Below are positions 53,807-63,349 of a DNA stretch of 64,000 nt, piece after piece. The notes beneath the pieces were generated by a model. That model worked only from the letters and a program-made list of their open reading frames with translations, searched no databases and was not told the origin of the DNA. Made by a program: the position numbers and the translations under genes. Within the stretch, counting starts at the first letter, position 1; every line of letters begins with the position of its first letter. Source of the stretch: Mesorhizobium sp. L-8-3 (GTDB lineage: Bacteria; Pseudomonadota; Alphaproteobacteria; Rhizobiales; Rhizobiaceae); the NCBI RefSeq assembly GCF_016756615.1, contig NZ_AP023262.1, forward strand, positions 2,729,501-2,793,500, in the 5' to 3' direction.

Positions 53807-54055
53807 ATGCCCCATACGATCCTGGCCGAGGTGACGGCGAGCGTTTCGGAGCTGAAGAAGAATCCCATGGGTACGGTCGCAGCAGGGGACGGCTTCCCGG
53901 TGGCAATCCTCAATCACAACGAACCGGCCTTTTACTGTGTTCCTGCAAAGGCTTTCGAAGCGCTGATGGACCGGCTCGAGGACCTGGAGCTCAATGCCAT
54001 CGCAGATGCCCGCAAGGATGAACCGCGGGTCCCGGTCAATCTCGATGAAATATGA
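53807..54055 (+). CDS. Antitoxin, Phd/YefM-RelB (StbD-like)
   Basis: 82 residues (MPHTILAEVTASVSELKKNP). The block ASVSELKKNPMGTVAAGDGF then PVAILNHNEPAFYCVPAKAF is the Phd/YefM-type DNA-binding antitoxin fold, with a C-terminal acidic toxin-wrapping segment (DARKDEPRVPVNLDEI). AACGGAGATTGGT precedes the start. It should neutralise the toxin encoded at 54045 and repress the operon; the AT-rich stretch at 53750-53790 is the likely promoter/operator. Confidence 0.88.
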   Translation: MPHTILAEVTASVSELKKNPMGTVAAGDGFPVAILNHNEPAFYCVPAKAFEALMDRLEDLELNAIADARKDEPRVPVNLDEI

Positions 54056-54326
54056 CATCGAGTTCCTCGAACCCGCCCTGAAGGAATGGAAACGGCTTGA
54101 TGCCAATACGCGTGACCAGTTCCGAAAGAAGCTGAAGGAACGGTGCGAGAATCCTCGGATTCCGGCAGCGAAGCTGTTCGGAGCGAAGGACCGCTACAAG
54201 ATCAAGCTGCGGAGCATCGGCTACCGGCTGGTCTATGAAGTCGTCGATGACAGGCTGGTGGTTCTCGTCATCGCCATCGGAAAACGTGAGCGATCGGAGA
54301 TATACGAGACGGCGAAGAAGCGCTGA
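54045..54326 (+). CDS. RelE/StbE-like toxin
   Basis: 93 residues from ATG 54045 (MKYDIEFLEPALKEWKRLDA), overlapping the antitoxin by 11 bases. RelE fold signs: EFLEPALKEWKRLD, AKDRYKIKLRSIGYRLVYEV and VVLVIAIGKRERSEIYETAK. A ribosome-dependent mRNA interferase is expected. Coupled with the antitoxin upstream; converges on the deaminase gene. Confidence 0.9.
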   Translation: MKYDIEFLEPALKEWKRLDANTRDQFRKKLKERCENPRIPAAKLFGAKDRYKIKLRSIGYRLVYEVVDDRLVVLVIAIGKRERSEIYETAKKR

Positions 54327-54339
54327 ATGGATGCCGCCG

Positions 54340-54933
<594 letters not shown>

Positions 54934-54937
54934 GGGT

Positions 54938-55438
54938 TCAATCCTCGACAGGGAGATGGATTTCATAAGGGTGCGAGAAGTGGAACTCCTCGAGGTTGGA
55001 GCCGTCGCCGCCGCGATCGACGACGACGAAATCCTGCGGCTCGCCGACCGGCGTCAGCACGCCATGCCAGAGATTGCGTGGATAGTTCACGCCCTGGCCG
55101 GGCCTGGTCAGGAAGGCATGCGGCGTCGCCGGGCCGTCCTCGCCGTCATGACAGACCACCACGACAAAGGGGTGCGGCGACAGCGGGATGAAGGCCTGGC
55201 TGCCGAAGGGATGGCGCTCGACCATCGAAAGCTTCAAGGGAAAATCATAAGGGGTGCCCCTGAACAGATTGATCAGCACATGGCCGTTCGGCCCGGCCGC
55301 CTCGGCCCGGGCCAGGGCATGGTAGCGCTCGGCCTTGCCGCCATTGATCGGATAATGGTTGTCCGTCGCGGTATCGATCACGTCGCCGAACTCGGCGAAA
55401 TTCTCCCGCGTCAGGATCCTGGCGACGATCCGCTGCAT
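54938..55438 (-). CDS. allA: Ureidoglycolate lyase
   Basis: 166 residues from ATG 55438 (MQRIVARILTRENFAEFGDV). Typical AllA blocks: NGGKAERYHALARAEAAGPN, LSMVERHPFGSQAFIPLSPH, PFVVVVC and GVNYPRNLWHGVLTPVGEPQ. Cupin-fold enzyme releasing glyoxylate and urea from ureidoglycolate. The long 424-residue frame through 56212 is a shadow of allE. Lies downstream of allE, separated by an 83-bp gap holding a palindromic repeat. Confidence 0.93.
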   Translation of the reverse strand: MQRIVARILTRENFAEFGDVIDTATDNHYPINGGKAERYHALARAEAAGPNGHVLINLFRGTPYDFPLKLSMVERHPFGSQAFIPLSPHPFVVVVCHDGEDGPATPHAFLTRPGQGVNYPRNLWHGVLTPVGEPQDFVVVDRGGDGSNLEEFHFSHPYEIHLPVED

Positions 55439-55473
55439 GGCATTTTCCTCCAGTCTGGCGTCAGCCGCCCTTG

Positions 55474-55522
55474 GAGCATCGGACACGAAAGTGGACCCGG
55501 TTTCGGGGCAAATCCGATGCTC
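55474..55522. repeat. Rhizobial palindromic intergenic repeat
   Basis: GAGCATCGGA (55474-55483) and TCCGATGCTC (55513-55522) form perfect inverted ends around a CCGGTTTCGG-containing core. This matches the well-known GCATCGGA...TCCGATGC palindrome family scattered through Hyphomicrobiales genomes. It touches the allE stop codon and precedes allA. Confidence 0.75.
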
Positions 55523-56355
55523 TATCGCCGGCCTGCGCCGAGCTTCATGTGTCGGTTGACGTCCTTGTAGAGCAGGTAGCGGAAATTGTCGGGGCCGCCG
55601 GCATAGCAGGCCTGCGGGCAGAAGGCGCGCAGCCACATGAAGTCGCCGGCCTCGACCTCGACCCAATCCTGGTTGAGCCTGTAGACGGCCTTGCCTTCGA
55701 GCACATAGAGCCCGTGCTCCATGACATGGGTCTCGGCGAAGGGGATGACCGCGCCCGGCTTCAGCGTCACGATGGTGACATGCATGTCGTGGCGCAGGTC
55801 GGCGGGGTCGACGAAGCGGGTCGTGGCCCAGCCGCCGTCGGTGCCGGGCATCGCGCTCGGCTCGATCCCGGCCTCGTTGGCGAAGAAGGCCTCGGGAATG
55901 TCGATGCCGTCGACGAATTCGTAGCTCTTGCGGATCCAGTGGAAACGGGCCGTGCCGCCGCTCTCGTTGCGCAGCGACCAGCGGCTCGCGGGAGGCAGGA
56001 AGCCGAACCCGCCCTTTTCGACGATGTGCTTCCTTCCCGCGACCGTGACGGCGATCTCGCCCTCGACGACGAACAGCACGCCTTCCGCGGTGCTGTCGGG
56101 CTCGGGGCTGTCGCTGCCGCCGCCGGGGGCAACTTCCATGACGTATTGCGAGAAGGTTTCCGCAAAGCCCGACAGGGGGCGAGACAGCACCCAGAGCCGC
56201 GTGCCTTCCCAATGCGGCAGGAAACTCGTGACAATGTCCTGCATCACCCCTTTCGGGATGACCGCATAGGCTTCGGTGAACACGGCGCGGCCGGTCAGGA
56301 GCTGGCTCTGCGGGGGATGTCCGCCCCGGGGGGCGTAGTAGGTGCGGTCGACCAT
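55522..56355 (-). CDS. allE: (S)-ureidoglycine aminohydrolase
   Basis: 277 residues from ATG 56355, nine bases after AGGA; a GTG two codons earlier is possible. Bicupin: N-terminal cupin VEGEIAVTVAGRKHIVEKGG, FGFLPPASRW; C-terminal cupin with PFAETHVMEHGLYVLEGKAV, YRLNQDWVEVEAGDFMWLRA (metal-site E/H/E/Q) and FCPQACYAGG. Converts ureidoglycine to ureidoglycolate and ammonia between allantoate hydrolysis and AllA. No allantoate amidohydrolase gene is visible in the window. Confidence 0.92.
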   Translation of the reverse strand: MVDRTYYAPRGGHPPQSQLLTGRAVFTEAYAVIPKGVMQDIVTSFLPHWEGTRLWVLSRPLSGFAETFSQYVMEVAPGGGSDSPEPDSTAEGVLFVVEGEIAVTVAGRKHIVEKGGFGFLPPASRWSLRNESGGTARFHWIRKSYEFVDGIDIPEAFFANEAGIEPSAMPGTDGGWATTRFVDPADLRHDMHVTIVTLKPGAVIPFAETHVMEHGLYVLEGKAVYRLNQDWVEVEAGDFMWLRAFCPQACYAGGPDNFRYLLYKDVNRHMKLGAGRR

Positions 56356-56366
56356 GGGCACGTTTC

Positions 56367-57800
56367 CTAGGCGGGCAGAATGTCTTTCAGCCTGAGCAGG
56401 GCGATGCGCTCGACCTGCCGGCAGGCTGTGGCGAATTCGGTGGCGCGGTCATTGCCGATCCGGGTCTCGAAGGCAGCCAGGATTTCGGCCTTGGTCTTGC
56501 CGCGCACCGCGATGATGAACGGGAAGCCGAAGCTGGCGACATAGTTGGCGTTCAGCCTGGTGAAACGCTCGCGTTCAGCATCGGTGAGGGCGTCGAGCCC
56601 CGCCGAAGCCTGCTCGCTCGTCGATTCCGCTGTCAGGCGCTTCGCCTGGGCGAGCTTGCCCGCGAGATCCGGATGCGCCGTCAGCACGCCGAGCCTTTCG
56701 GCTTCGCTGGCTGAGCGGAACACCCGGCACAGCGCATTGTGCAGCCCGCCGGCGCTGTCATGGGCCGGGCCGAGTTCGAGATCGAAGGCGCGCTCGGCGA
56801 TCCAGGGCGAATGCTCGAAGATGCCGCCGAACTTCGCGACGAACTCGTCGCGCCCGAGGCGCGAGGGACGCAGCGCCGGCGCGCTGTAGGGATGATGCTC
56901 ATGCCAATGGCGGGCGATATCGATGCGCCGGGCGAGCCAGACCTTGTTGTGGCTCTTCACATAGTCAATGAAACGGCGGAGTGCGGCGGCGCGGCCTGGC
57001 CTGCCGACAAGCCGGCAGTGCAGGCCGATATTCATCATGCGCGGCCGGCCGGCCTTGCCTTCGGCATAGTGGGTGTCGAAGGCATCCTTCAGATAGGCGA
57101 AGAACTGGTCGCCCGAGTTGAAGCCCTGGGGTGTCGCGAAACGCATGTCGTTCGCGTCGAGCGTATAGGGAATGACGAGCTGCGGCCGGATCGGATTGCC
57201 GTGGCCGTCGTGATCGAGCCAGTAGGGCAGTTCGTCGTCATAGGTGTCGGAGACGTAATCGAAGCCGCCTTCTTCCGCCACCAGCCGGACGGTGTTGGCG
57301 GATGTGCGTCCCGTATACCAGCCTGTCGGCCGCTCGCCGGTGACCTCGGCGTGCAGCCGGACCGCTTCGGCCAGGTCACGGCGTTCGTCCTCGGCGCCGT
57401 AGTCGCGGTAGTCGATCCACTTCAGGCCGTGCGAAGCCGTTTCCCAGCCGGCTTCCTGCATGGCCGCGACCTGGTCGGGGGAGCGGGCCAGCGCGGTGGC
57501 AACACCGTAGCAGGTGACCGGCACGCCGGTTTCCACGAACATGCGATGCAGCCGCCAAAAGCCGGCCCGCGCACCATATTCGTAGATCGATTCCATGTTC
57601 CAATGACGGAGGCCGGACCACGGCTGTGCGCCAACGATCTCCGACAGGAAGGCTTCGGATGCGGCGTCGCCGTGGAGCACGCAATTCTCGCCGCCTTCCT
57701 CGTAGTTGACGACGAACTGAACCGCGACATAGGCGCCGCCCGGCCACTTCGGATCGGGGGGATTGGCGCCGTAGCCGCGCATGTCTCTGACGTAACGCAT
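56367..57800 (-). CDS. Fused allantoinase (PuuE) and OHCU decarboxylase
   Basis: 477 residues. Residues 1-310 are the metal-independent allantoinase PuuE of the polysaccharide-deacetylase fold (YGANPPDPKWPGGAYVAVQF, ASHGLKWIDYRDYGAEDERR, GWYTGRTSANTVRLVAEEGG, NIGLHCRLVGRPGRAAALRR). Residues about 320-477 are OHCU decarboxylase: FEHSPWIAERAF, LTAHPDLAGKLAQAKRLTAE (catalytic HPDLAG), NANYVASFGFPFIIAVRGKT. One protein therefore performs two consecutive steps, OHCU to S-allantoin and allantoin to allantoate. First gene of the leftward operon, divergent from uraH. Confidence 0.93.
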   Translation of the reverse strand: MRYVRDMRGYGANPPDPKWPGGAYVAVQFVVNYEEGGENCVLHGDAASEAFLSEIVGAQPWSGLRHWNMESIYEYGARAGFWRLHRMFVETGVPVTCYGVATALARSPDQVAAMQEAGWETASHGLKWIDYRDYGAEDERRDLAEAVRLHAEVTGERPTGWYTGRTSANTVRLVAEEGGFDYVSDTYDDELPYWLDHDGHGNPIRPQLVIPYTLDANDMRFATPQGFNSGDQFFAYLKDAFDTHYAEGKAGRPRMMNIGLHCRLVGRPGRAAALRRFIDYVKSHNKVWLARRIDIARHWHEHHPYSAPALRPSRLGRDEFVAKFGGIFEHSPWIAERAFDLELGPAHDSAGGLHNALCRVFRSASEAERLGVLTAHPDLAGKLAQAKRLTAESTSEQASAGLDALTDAERERFTRLNANYVASFGFPFIIAVRGKTKAEILAAFETRIGNDRATEFATACRQVERIALLRLKDILPA

Positions 57801-57984
57801 CGAACTCTCCGAATTGCCAAAGGCAGGATATCAAAGGGCCGGGGCTTCATTCCCTCGAAAATTTTTGAAAGTCTTTTTGTGACGCTCCGCTTCACCGGGT
57901 TTTATCCTTGGCCTCTAATGCATAGCCCTCAATTCGGGCATAGATTACCGTTCGCGTTCGAATGTACCGGCAATGGGAGGCCGA

Positions 57985-58350
57985 ATGTCGATTGAGAAAA
58001 CCGGGCGTCTGACGACCCACGTGCTTGATACGGCATCCGGCAAGCCCGCCGCGGGCCTATCCATCTCGCTCTACCGCCTGAGCGGCGAGACCCGCACGCA
58101 TCTGAAGACCGTCACGACCAATGACGACGGACGCTGCGATGCCCCGCTGCTGCAGGGAGCGGAGTTCGCGGCCGGCGAATACGAGCTGGTCTTTTCCGCC
58201 GGCGACTATCTGCGCCGGCAGGGCGCCGCGCTGCCTCAGCCGGCATTCCTGGACATCGTGCCGATCCGCTTCGGCATGGCGGAGGCCGCGCATTACCATG
58301 TGCCGCTGCTGATCTCGCCCTATGGCTATTCGACCTATCGCGGGAGCTGA
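57985..58350 (+). CDS. uraH: 5-hydroxyisourate hydrolase
   Basis: 121 residues from ATG 57985, after GGGAGGCCGA; the 57973 start is less favoured. Transthyretin-like fold: [20 protein letters not shown] (catalytic His), [45 protein letters not shown] with the family C-terminal YRGS. Hydrolyses 5-hydroxyisourate to OHCU, feeding the fused protein encoded divergently. The 184-bp divergent region (57801-57984) shows no obvious palindrome. Confidence 0.94.
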   Translation: MSIEKTGRLTTHVLDTASGKPAAGLSISLYRLSGETRTHLKTVTTNDDGRCDAPLLQGAEFAAGEYELVFSAGDYLRRQGAALPQPAFLDIVPIRFGMAEAAHYHVPLLISPYGYSTYRGS

Positions 58351-58352
58351 GC

Positions 58353-59834
58353 ATGGCCAAGATGAAGACCCGAAACACGCTCCGCTTCATCCTCAACGGC
58401 GAGGACGTCTCGCTGGCCGACGTCGCGCCCGACGAGACCCTGCTCGACTATCTGAGGCTGCGCCGTGCGCTGCGCGGCAGCAAGGAAGGCTGCGCCGAGG
58501 GCGACTGCGGCGCCTGCACCGTGCTGATCGGCAAGCTGGTCGACGGCCGGCTCGTCTATGAAAGCGTCAACGCCTGCATCCGCTTCCTCGGATCGCTCGA
58601 ACGAACCCATGTCGTGACCATCGAACATCTCAAGGGAAGCGACGGCCAGCTCCACCCCGTCCAGCAGGCGATGGTCGACTTCCACGGTTCGCAATGCGGC
58701 TTCTGCACGCCGGGTTTCGTCATGTCGCTCTACGGTCTGTGGATGCAGAACCCGCAGCCCTCCGACGCGGCGATCGAGAAGGCCCTGCAGGGCAATCTCT
58801 GCCGCTGCACCGGCTATGAGGCGATCATGCGCGCCGCGCGCGCCGTATCGAACTACGGGAAGGCCGCGAAAGACCCGCTGGCGGCCGAGCGCAAGGCCGT
58901 GGCGGCGCGCCTGGCGGCGCTCGCCGACGGGGCCCGGGTCGAGATCGGCGAAGGGCGGAAGCGCCTGGTGGTGCCCGCCAATGTCGACGATTTCGCCAGG
59001 GTGCTCGAGGCAGAACCCGAGGCGACCGTCGTGGCCGGCGCGACCGATGTCGGCCTCTGGGTGACAAAGTTCATGCGCGAGATCTCGCCTGTCGTCTTCA
59101 TCGGCGGGCTCGACGAACTGCGCGCGATCACGGAAGAGAAGGGGGCGGTCACCATCGGCGCCGGCGTGACCTACACCGAAGCCTTCGCGACCTTGTCGAA
59201 AAAGATCCCGGCGCTGGGGCCCCTCATCGATCGCCTCGGCGGCGAGCAGGTCCGCAACATGGGCACGATCGGCGGCAACATCGCCAACGGTTCGCCGATC
59301 GGCGACACGCCGCCGCCGCTGATCGCGCTCGGGGCGGAACTCACGCTGCGCAGAGGCAAGAAACGGCGCACGATCCCGCTCGAGAGCTTCTTCGTCGCCT
59401 ATGGCAAGCAGGACCGCAGGCCCGGAGAATTCGTCGAGTCGGTGCGCGTTCCCTTTCCGGCGAAGACCAGCCGCTTCGCCGTCTACAAGGTGTCCAAGCG
59501 CCGCGACGAGGACATCACTTCGACGCTTGGCGCGTTCCATCTGACGCTCGCCAGGGATGGAACGGTCGGCAGCATCCGCATCGCTTATGGCGGCATGGCT
59601 GCCACGCCGAAACGCGCGGCGGCGGTCGAGGCGGCGCTCATGGGCAGGCCGTGGACCGAGGCCACGGTCGAGGCGGCCATTGCCGCCTTCGACAAGGACT
59701 TCACGCCGCTCACCGACATGCGCGCCTCGGCCGATTACCGGGCGCTCGCCTCGAAGAACCTGCTTCGGCGTTTCTTCGCCGAAACCAGCGGCACGCCCGG
59801 ACCGATCCAGGTTACCCGCTACGAAGCGGCTTGA
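58353..59834 (+). CDS. xdhA: Xanthine dehydrogenase small subunit
   Basis: 493 residues, two bases behind uraH. Two 2Fe-2S sites: C47, C52, C55 and C75 (GCAEGDCGACTVLIG), then C115, C118, C150 and C152 (CGFCTPGF, NLCRCTGYEA). FAD domain from about 185: ATVVAGATDVGLWVTKFMRE, RNMGTIGGNIANGSPIGDTP, PPLIALGAEL. Electrons from the Mo site pass through here to NAD+. Two-subunit XDH as in Rhodobacter. Confidence 0.95.
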   Translation: MAKMKTRNTLRFILNGEDVSLADVAPDETLLDYLRLRRALRGSKEGCAEGDCGACTVLIGKLVDGRLVYESVNACIRFLGSLERTHVVTIEHLKGSDGQLHPVQQAMVDFHGSQCGFCTPGFVMSLYGLWMQNPQPSDAAIEKALQGNLCRCTGYEAIMRAARAVSNYGKAAKDPLAAERKAVAARLAALADGARVEIGEGRKRLVVPANVDDFARVLEAEPEATVVAGATDVGLWVTKFMREISPVVFIGGLDELRAITEEKGAVTIGAGVTYTEAFATLSKKIPALGPLIDRLGGEQVRNMGTIGGNIANGSPIGDTPPPLIALGAELTLRRGKKRRTIPLESFFVAYGKQDRRPGEFVESVRVPFPAKTSRFAVYKVSKRRDEDITSTLGAFHLTLARDGTVGSIRIAYGGMAATPKRAAAVEAALMGRPWTEATVEAAIAAFDKDFTPLTDMRASADYRALASKNLLRRFFAETSGTPGPIQVTRYEAA

Positions 59835-59845
59835 GGGGAATGGCG

Positions 59846-62191
59846 ATGAACAAGCACGCGGCAGTCGACCTGAAAGCGGCGAAGATCACCGGCGGGGTCG
59901 GTAACGACCAGCGCCACGACTCGGCCCACAAGCATGTGTCCGGAGAAGCCGTCTATATCGACGACATGCCCGAGCCTTCCGGCACGCTCCACGGCTGCCT
60001 CGGTCTCGCGACCGTCGCGCATGGCACCATCCGCAAGATGGACCTCGCCGCGGTGCGAGCCGCGCCCGGCGTCGTCTGCGTGCTGACGGCGAAGGACGTG
60101 CCGGGCGAAAACGACATTTCGCCGACCGGACGCCATGACGAGCCCGTGCTGGCCGACGGCAAGGTGCAGTTCCACGGCCAGCCGATCTTTGCGGTCATCG
60201 CCGGGACCCGCGAGGAGGCGCGCCGCGCCTGCCGGCTGGCTGTTGTCAAATACAGGGAGTTGCCCGCCATCATCGACATCGGCGGGCTCGATCCTGACAA
60301 GGACAAGCTGGTCACTCCGCCGCTCACGCTGAAGCGCGGCGACGCCGGCGAGGCCATCGCCAAGGCGCCGCGCCGCGTGAAAGGCAAGATGCGGATCGGC
60401 GGCCAGGACCATTTCTATCTCGAAGGCCATATCGCGCTCGCCATTCCCGGCGAGGACCACGACGTCACCGTCTATTCCTCGACCCAGCATCCGAGCGAGG
60501 TCCAGCATATGGTGGCGCATGCGCTCGGCGTGCCGAGCCATGCGGTCACGGTCGAGATCCGGCGCATGGGGGGCGGCTTCGGCGGCAAGGAGACCCAGTC
60601 GAACCAGTTCGCCGCGCTCGCCGCGATCGCCGCCAAGAAGCTCGGCCGCGCCGTGAAGATCCGGCCGGACCGCGACGACGACATGACGGCAACAGGCAAG
60701 CGGCACGATTTCCTGGTCGACTATGAGGTCGGCTTCGACGACGAAGGCAACATCCTCGGCGTCGACTACAGCTATGCGGCGCGCTGCGGCTTCTCCTCGG
60801 ATCTGTCGGGCCCTGTGACCGACCGGGCGCTGTTCCACTGCGACAACGCCTATTTCTATCCGAACGTCCATGCCCGCTCGGCGCCGCTCTACACCAACAC
60901 CGTGTCGAACACCGCCTTCCGTGGTTTCGGCGGCCCGCAGGGCATGGTAGCGGCCGAACGCGTCATCGACGAGATTGCATTCGCCACAGGCAAGGATGCG
61001 CTCGACATCCGCAAGCGGAATTTCTACGGCACCACCGACCGCAACGTGACGCCGTATCACCAGAAGGTCGAGGACAACATCATCCACCGCATCGTCGCCG
61101 AACTCGAGGAGAGCTCGAACTATGCGCGACGCCGGCGGGAGATCGCGGCCTTCAACAATAACAGCCGCATCGTCAAGCGGGGCCTGGCGCTGACGCCCGT
61201 CAAGTTCGGCATCTCCTTCACCGCCACCCACTACAACCAGGCCGGCGCGCTGGTGCATGTCTATACGGACGGATCGGTGCATCTCAACCATGGCGGCACC
61301 GAGATGGGGCAGGGGCTCTATCTCAAGGTCGCGCAGGTGGTGGCCGAAGAGTTCCAGATCGATCTCGACAAGGTCAAGATCACCGCCACGACGACGGGCA
61401 AGGTGCCGAACACATCGGCTACGGCTGCTTCGTCCGGTTCCGATCTCAACGGCATGGCCGCGCAGAACGCGGCGCGGCAGATCCGCAAGCGGCTCGCCGA
61501 TTTCGCCGCCGACAAGTTCCAGGTGCCGGCCGACCAGGTCGTGTTCCTGCCCAACCGGGTGCGGATCGGCAACCAGGAGATTCCCTTCGCCGAACTGGTG
61601 AGGCAGGCCTATTTTGCCCGCATCCAGCTCTCCGCGGCCGGCTTCTACAAGACGCCGAAAATCCATTGGAACCGCGACAAGGGCGAGGGGCATCCCTTCT
61701 ATTATTTCGCCTATGGCGCGTCCTGCTCGGAGGTCTCGGTCGACACGCTGACGGGCGAATATATGATCGAGCGCACCGACATACTGCACGAGACCGGGCG
61801 CTCGCTGAACCGGGCGATCGATCTCGGCCAGGTCGAAGGCGGCTTCGTCCAGGGCGTGGGCTGGCTGACCACGGAGGAATTGTGGTGGGACGACAAGGGC
61901 CGGCTCAGGACGCATGCGCCCTCGACCTACAAGATCCCGCTCGCCTCGGACCGGCCCAAGGTGTTCAACGTGACCCTTGCCGACTGGCCGGAAAATCACG
62001 AGCCGACCATCCACCGCTCGAAGGCCGTGGGCGAGCCGCCCCTCATGCTGGGCATGTCGGTGCTGCATGCGCTGTCCGACGCGGTGGCGAGCGTGGCCGA
62101 CCACAGGATCTGTCCCCGGCTCGACGCGCCGGCGACGCCGGAACGTGTGCTGATGGCGATAGAAGAGCTGCACGCCGAAGCTGCGAAGTAG
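59846..62191 (+). CDS. xdhB: Xanthine dehydrogenase molybdopterin-binding subunit
   Basis: 781 residues from ATG 59846, seven bases after GAGGGG. Blocks: AHKHVSGEAVYIDDMPEPSG, GGQDHFYLEGHIALAIPGED, EIRRMGGGFGGKETQSNQFA, AFRGFGGPQGMVAAERVIDE, GGTEMGQGLYLKVAQVVAEE, and the catalytic glutamate in SKAVGEPPLMLGMSVLHALS. Oxidises xanthine (and hypoxanthine) to urate in the cytosol. Product of the guanine deaminase at 13507 is its substrate. Confidence 0.95.
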   Translation: MNKHAAVDLKAAKITGGVGNDQRHDSAHKHVSGEAVYIDDMPEPSGTLHGCLGLATVAHGTIRKMDLAAVRAAPGVVCVLTAKDVPGENDISPTGRHDEPVLADGKVQFHGQPIFAVIAGTREEARRACRLAVVKYRELPAIIDIGGLDPDKDKLVTPPLTLKRGDAGEAIAKAPRRVKGKMRIGGQDHFYLEGHIALAIPGEDHDVTVYSSTQHPSEVQHMVAHALGVPSHAVTVEIRRMGGGFGGKETQSNQFAALAAIAAKKLGRAVKIRPDRDDDMTATGKRHDFLVDYEVGFDDEGNILGVDYSYAARCGFSSDLSGPVTDRALFHCDNAYFYPNVHARSAPLYTNTVSNTAFRGFGGPQGMVAAERVIDEIAFATGKDALDIRKRNFYGTTDRNVTPYHQKVEDNIIHRIVAELEESSNYARRRREIAAFNNNSRIVKRGLALTPVKFGISFTATHYNQAGALVHVYTDGSVHLNHGGTEMGQGLYLKVAQVVAEEFQIDLDKVKITATTTGKVPNTSATAASSGSDLNGMAAQNAARQIRKRLADFAADKFQVPADQVVFLPNRVRIGNQEIPFAELVRQAYFARIQLSAAGFYKTPKIHWNRDKGEGHPFYYFAYGASCSEVSVDTLTGEYMIERTDILHETGRSLNRAIDLGQVEGGFVQGVGWLTTEELWWDDKGRLRTHAPSTYKIPLASDRPKVFNVTLADWPENHEPTIHRSKAVGEPPLMLGMSVLHALSDAVASVADHRICPRLDAPATPERVLMAIEELHAEAAK

Positions 62192-62222
62192 CAAGGTCCG
62201 ATCGCCGTACTATCTATTGGAG

Positions 62223-62348
62223 ATGGCGATGCTCGTGGAGACCCCCCTCTGGCCTGCCGGTGATTGGCCGAGTGGTTGCGGCCGTCGGACTTCTCCCCGT
62301 GAAGGACGGGGAGAGACTGCTTGCGGCGACCGCGCCGCCAATCGCCAT
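62223..62348. repeat. Palindromic repeat between xdhB and xdhC
   Basis: ATGGCGAT (62223-62230) and ATCGCCAT (62341-62348) delimit a 126-bp block. It contains an internal hairpin CTCCCCGT (62293-62300) / ACGGGGAG (62306-62313). The CTCCCCGT...ACGGGGAG core also occurs inside xdhC at 62659-62680. The intergenic region (62192-62368) contains nothing else I recognise. Confidence 0.65.
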
Positions 62349-62368
62349 AGTCGTATGGTGGCCTCGTC

Positions 62369-63349
62369 ATGACCGCTACCGCCCGCAGCCTCATTGCTTT
62401 CCTCGCCGCCTCGCCGGTGGCGGCGCTGGTCGAGGTGGCCGAGGCGAAGGGCTCGACGCCGCGCGAGAAGGGCGCCCGGATGCTGGTGTCGCCCGCGGCC
62501 ATCTTCGGCACCATCGGCGGCGGCCAGCTCGAATTCATGGCCATCGACAAGGCTCGGGCGATGCTGAAGGAGCGGGCTCCCATGCTCGCCGCCGAAGCGG
62601 GTATGGACGCCGCTTCCGACGCTCTCGCCGTCAGCGGGGAGGTGTCTCCGCCCGGTCCGTCTCCCCGTTCACGGGGAGACGGTGCCCGAAGGGCGGATGC
62701 GGGGCAGCGTCAAGTTGGAATGGCCGCCATCATGCTCGATATCCCGCTCGGTCCCGAGATCGGGCAATGCTGCGGCGGGCGCGTGGCGGTCGGCATCCGG
62801 CCGATCGACGAGGCGCTGCGGCAGGAACTGATCCGGGACGCCGAGGCCGAAGACGCGCGCCGGCCGCATGTCTATGTCTTCGGCGGTGGCCATGTCGGCC
62901 TTTCGCTCGCCTCCGCCTTCGCTCTCTTACCGGTCGAGACGATCGTGGTCGAAACGCGGGCTGACGCTCTGGAGTCGATGCCCGACCCGGTGACGACGCG
63001 GCTCACGCCGATGCCCGAGGAGATGGTGCGCGAGGCGCCGGTGGGTGCGGCTTTTGTGGTGCTCACGCATGACCATGCGCTCGACTTCCTGATCGTGGCC
63101 GAGGCGTTGAAGCGCGACGACGCGGCCTATGTCGGCATGATCGGCTCGAAGACCAAGAAGGCGACCTTCAAGAGCTGGTATTTGAAGACGGCTGGCGGCA
63201 CCGAAAAAGGCCTTGCCCGGCTGGTCTCGCCGATCGGCGGCGGAACGGTGAAGGACAAGCGCCCCGCCGTGATCGCTGCTCTCGCGGCGGCCGAGATCAT
63301 GACGGCGCTGCTGTCGGGCAAGGCGGCGGCTCAAATTCCGTCGCTGTGA
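62369..63349 (+). CDS. xdhC: XdhC, XDH maturation protein, with in-frame repeat insertion
   Basis: 326 residues. N-terminal XdhC domain VAALVEVAEAKGSTPREKGA, FGTIGGGQLEFMAIDKAR and LGPEIGQCCGGRVAVGI; C-terminal Rossmann-like domain RPHVYVFGGGHVGLSLASAF, FVVLTHDHALDFLIVAEALK, AYVGMIGSKTKKATFK and LVSPIGGG. XdhC binds molybdenum cofactor, sulfurates it with a cysteine desulfurase and inserts it into XdhB. Residues about 87-120 (SGEVSPPGPSPRSRGDGARR) interrupt the domain between MDAASDAL and LDIPLGPEIGQ. They are encoded by a palindromic repeat inserted in frame. The conserved cysteines flank it intact, so the protein may still work. Confidence 0.9.
   Translation: MTATARSLIAFLAASPVAALVEVAEAKGSTPREKGARMLVSPAAIFGTIGGGQLEFMAIDKARAMLKERAPMLAAEAGMDAASDALAVSGEVSPPGPSPRSRGDGARRADAGQRQVGMAAIMLDIPLGPEIGQCCGGRVAVGIRPIDEALRQELIRDAEAEDARRPHVYVFGGGHVGLSLASAFALLPVETIVVETRADALESMPDPVTTRLTPMPEEMVREAPVGAAFVVLTHDHALDFLIVAEALKRDDAAYVGMIGSKTKKATFKSWYLKTAGGTEKGLARLVSPIGGGTVKDKRPAVIAALAAAEIMTALLSGKAAAQIPSL
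62659..62680. repeat. Palindromic repeat core inside xdhC
   Basis: Perfect hairpin GTCTCCCCGT-TC-ACGGGGAGAC, flanked by CTCCGCCC (62646-62653) and GGGCGGAT. It encodes part of the extra residues of XdhC. The same core lies 350 bp upstream in the xdhB-xdhC gap. Confidence 0.75.

Noticed and set aside
54938..56212. 424-residue frame extending allA upstream
   Set aside because: The added N-terminus is an Arg-rich shadow of allE; the allA start at 55438 is supported by family length.
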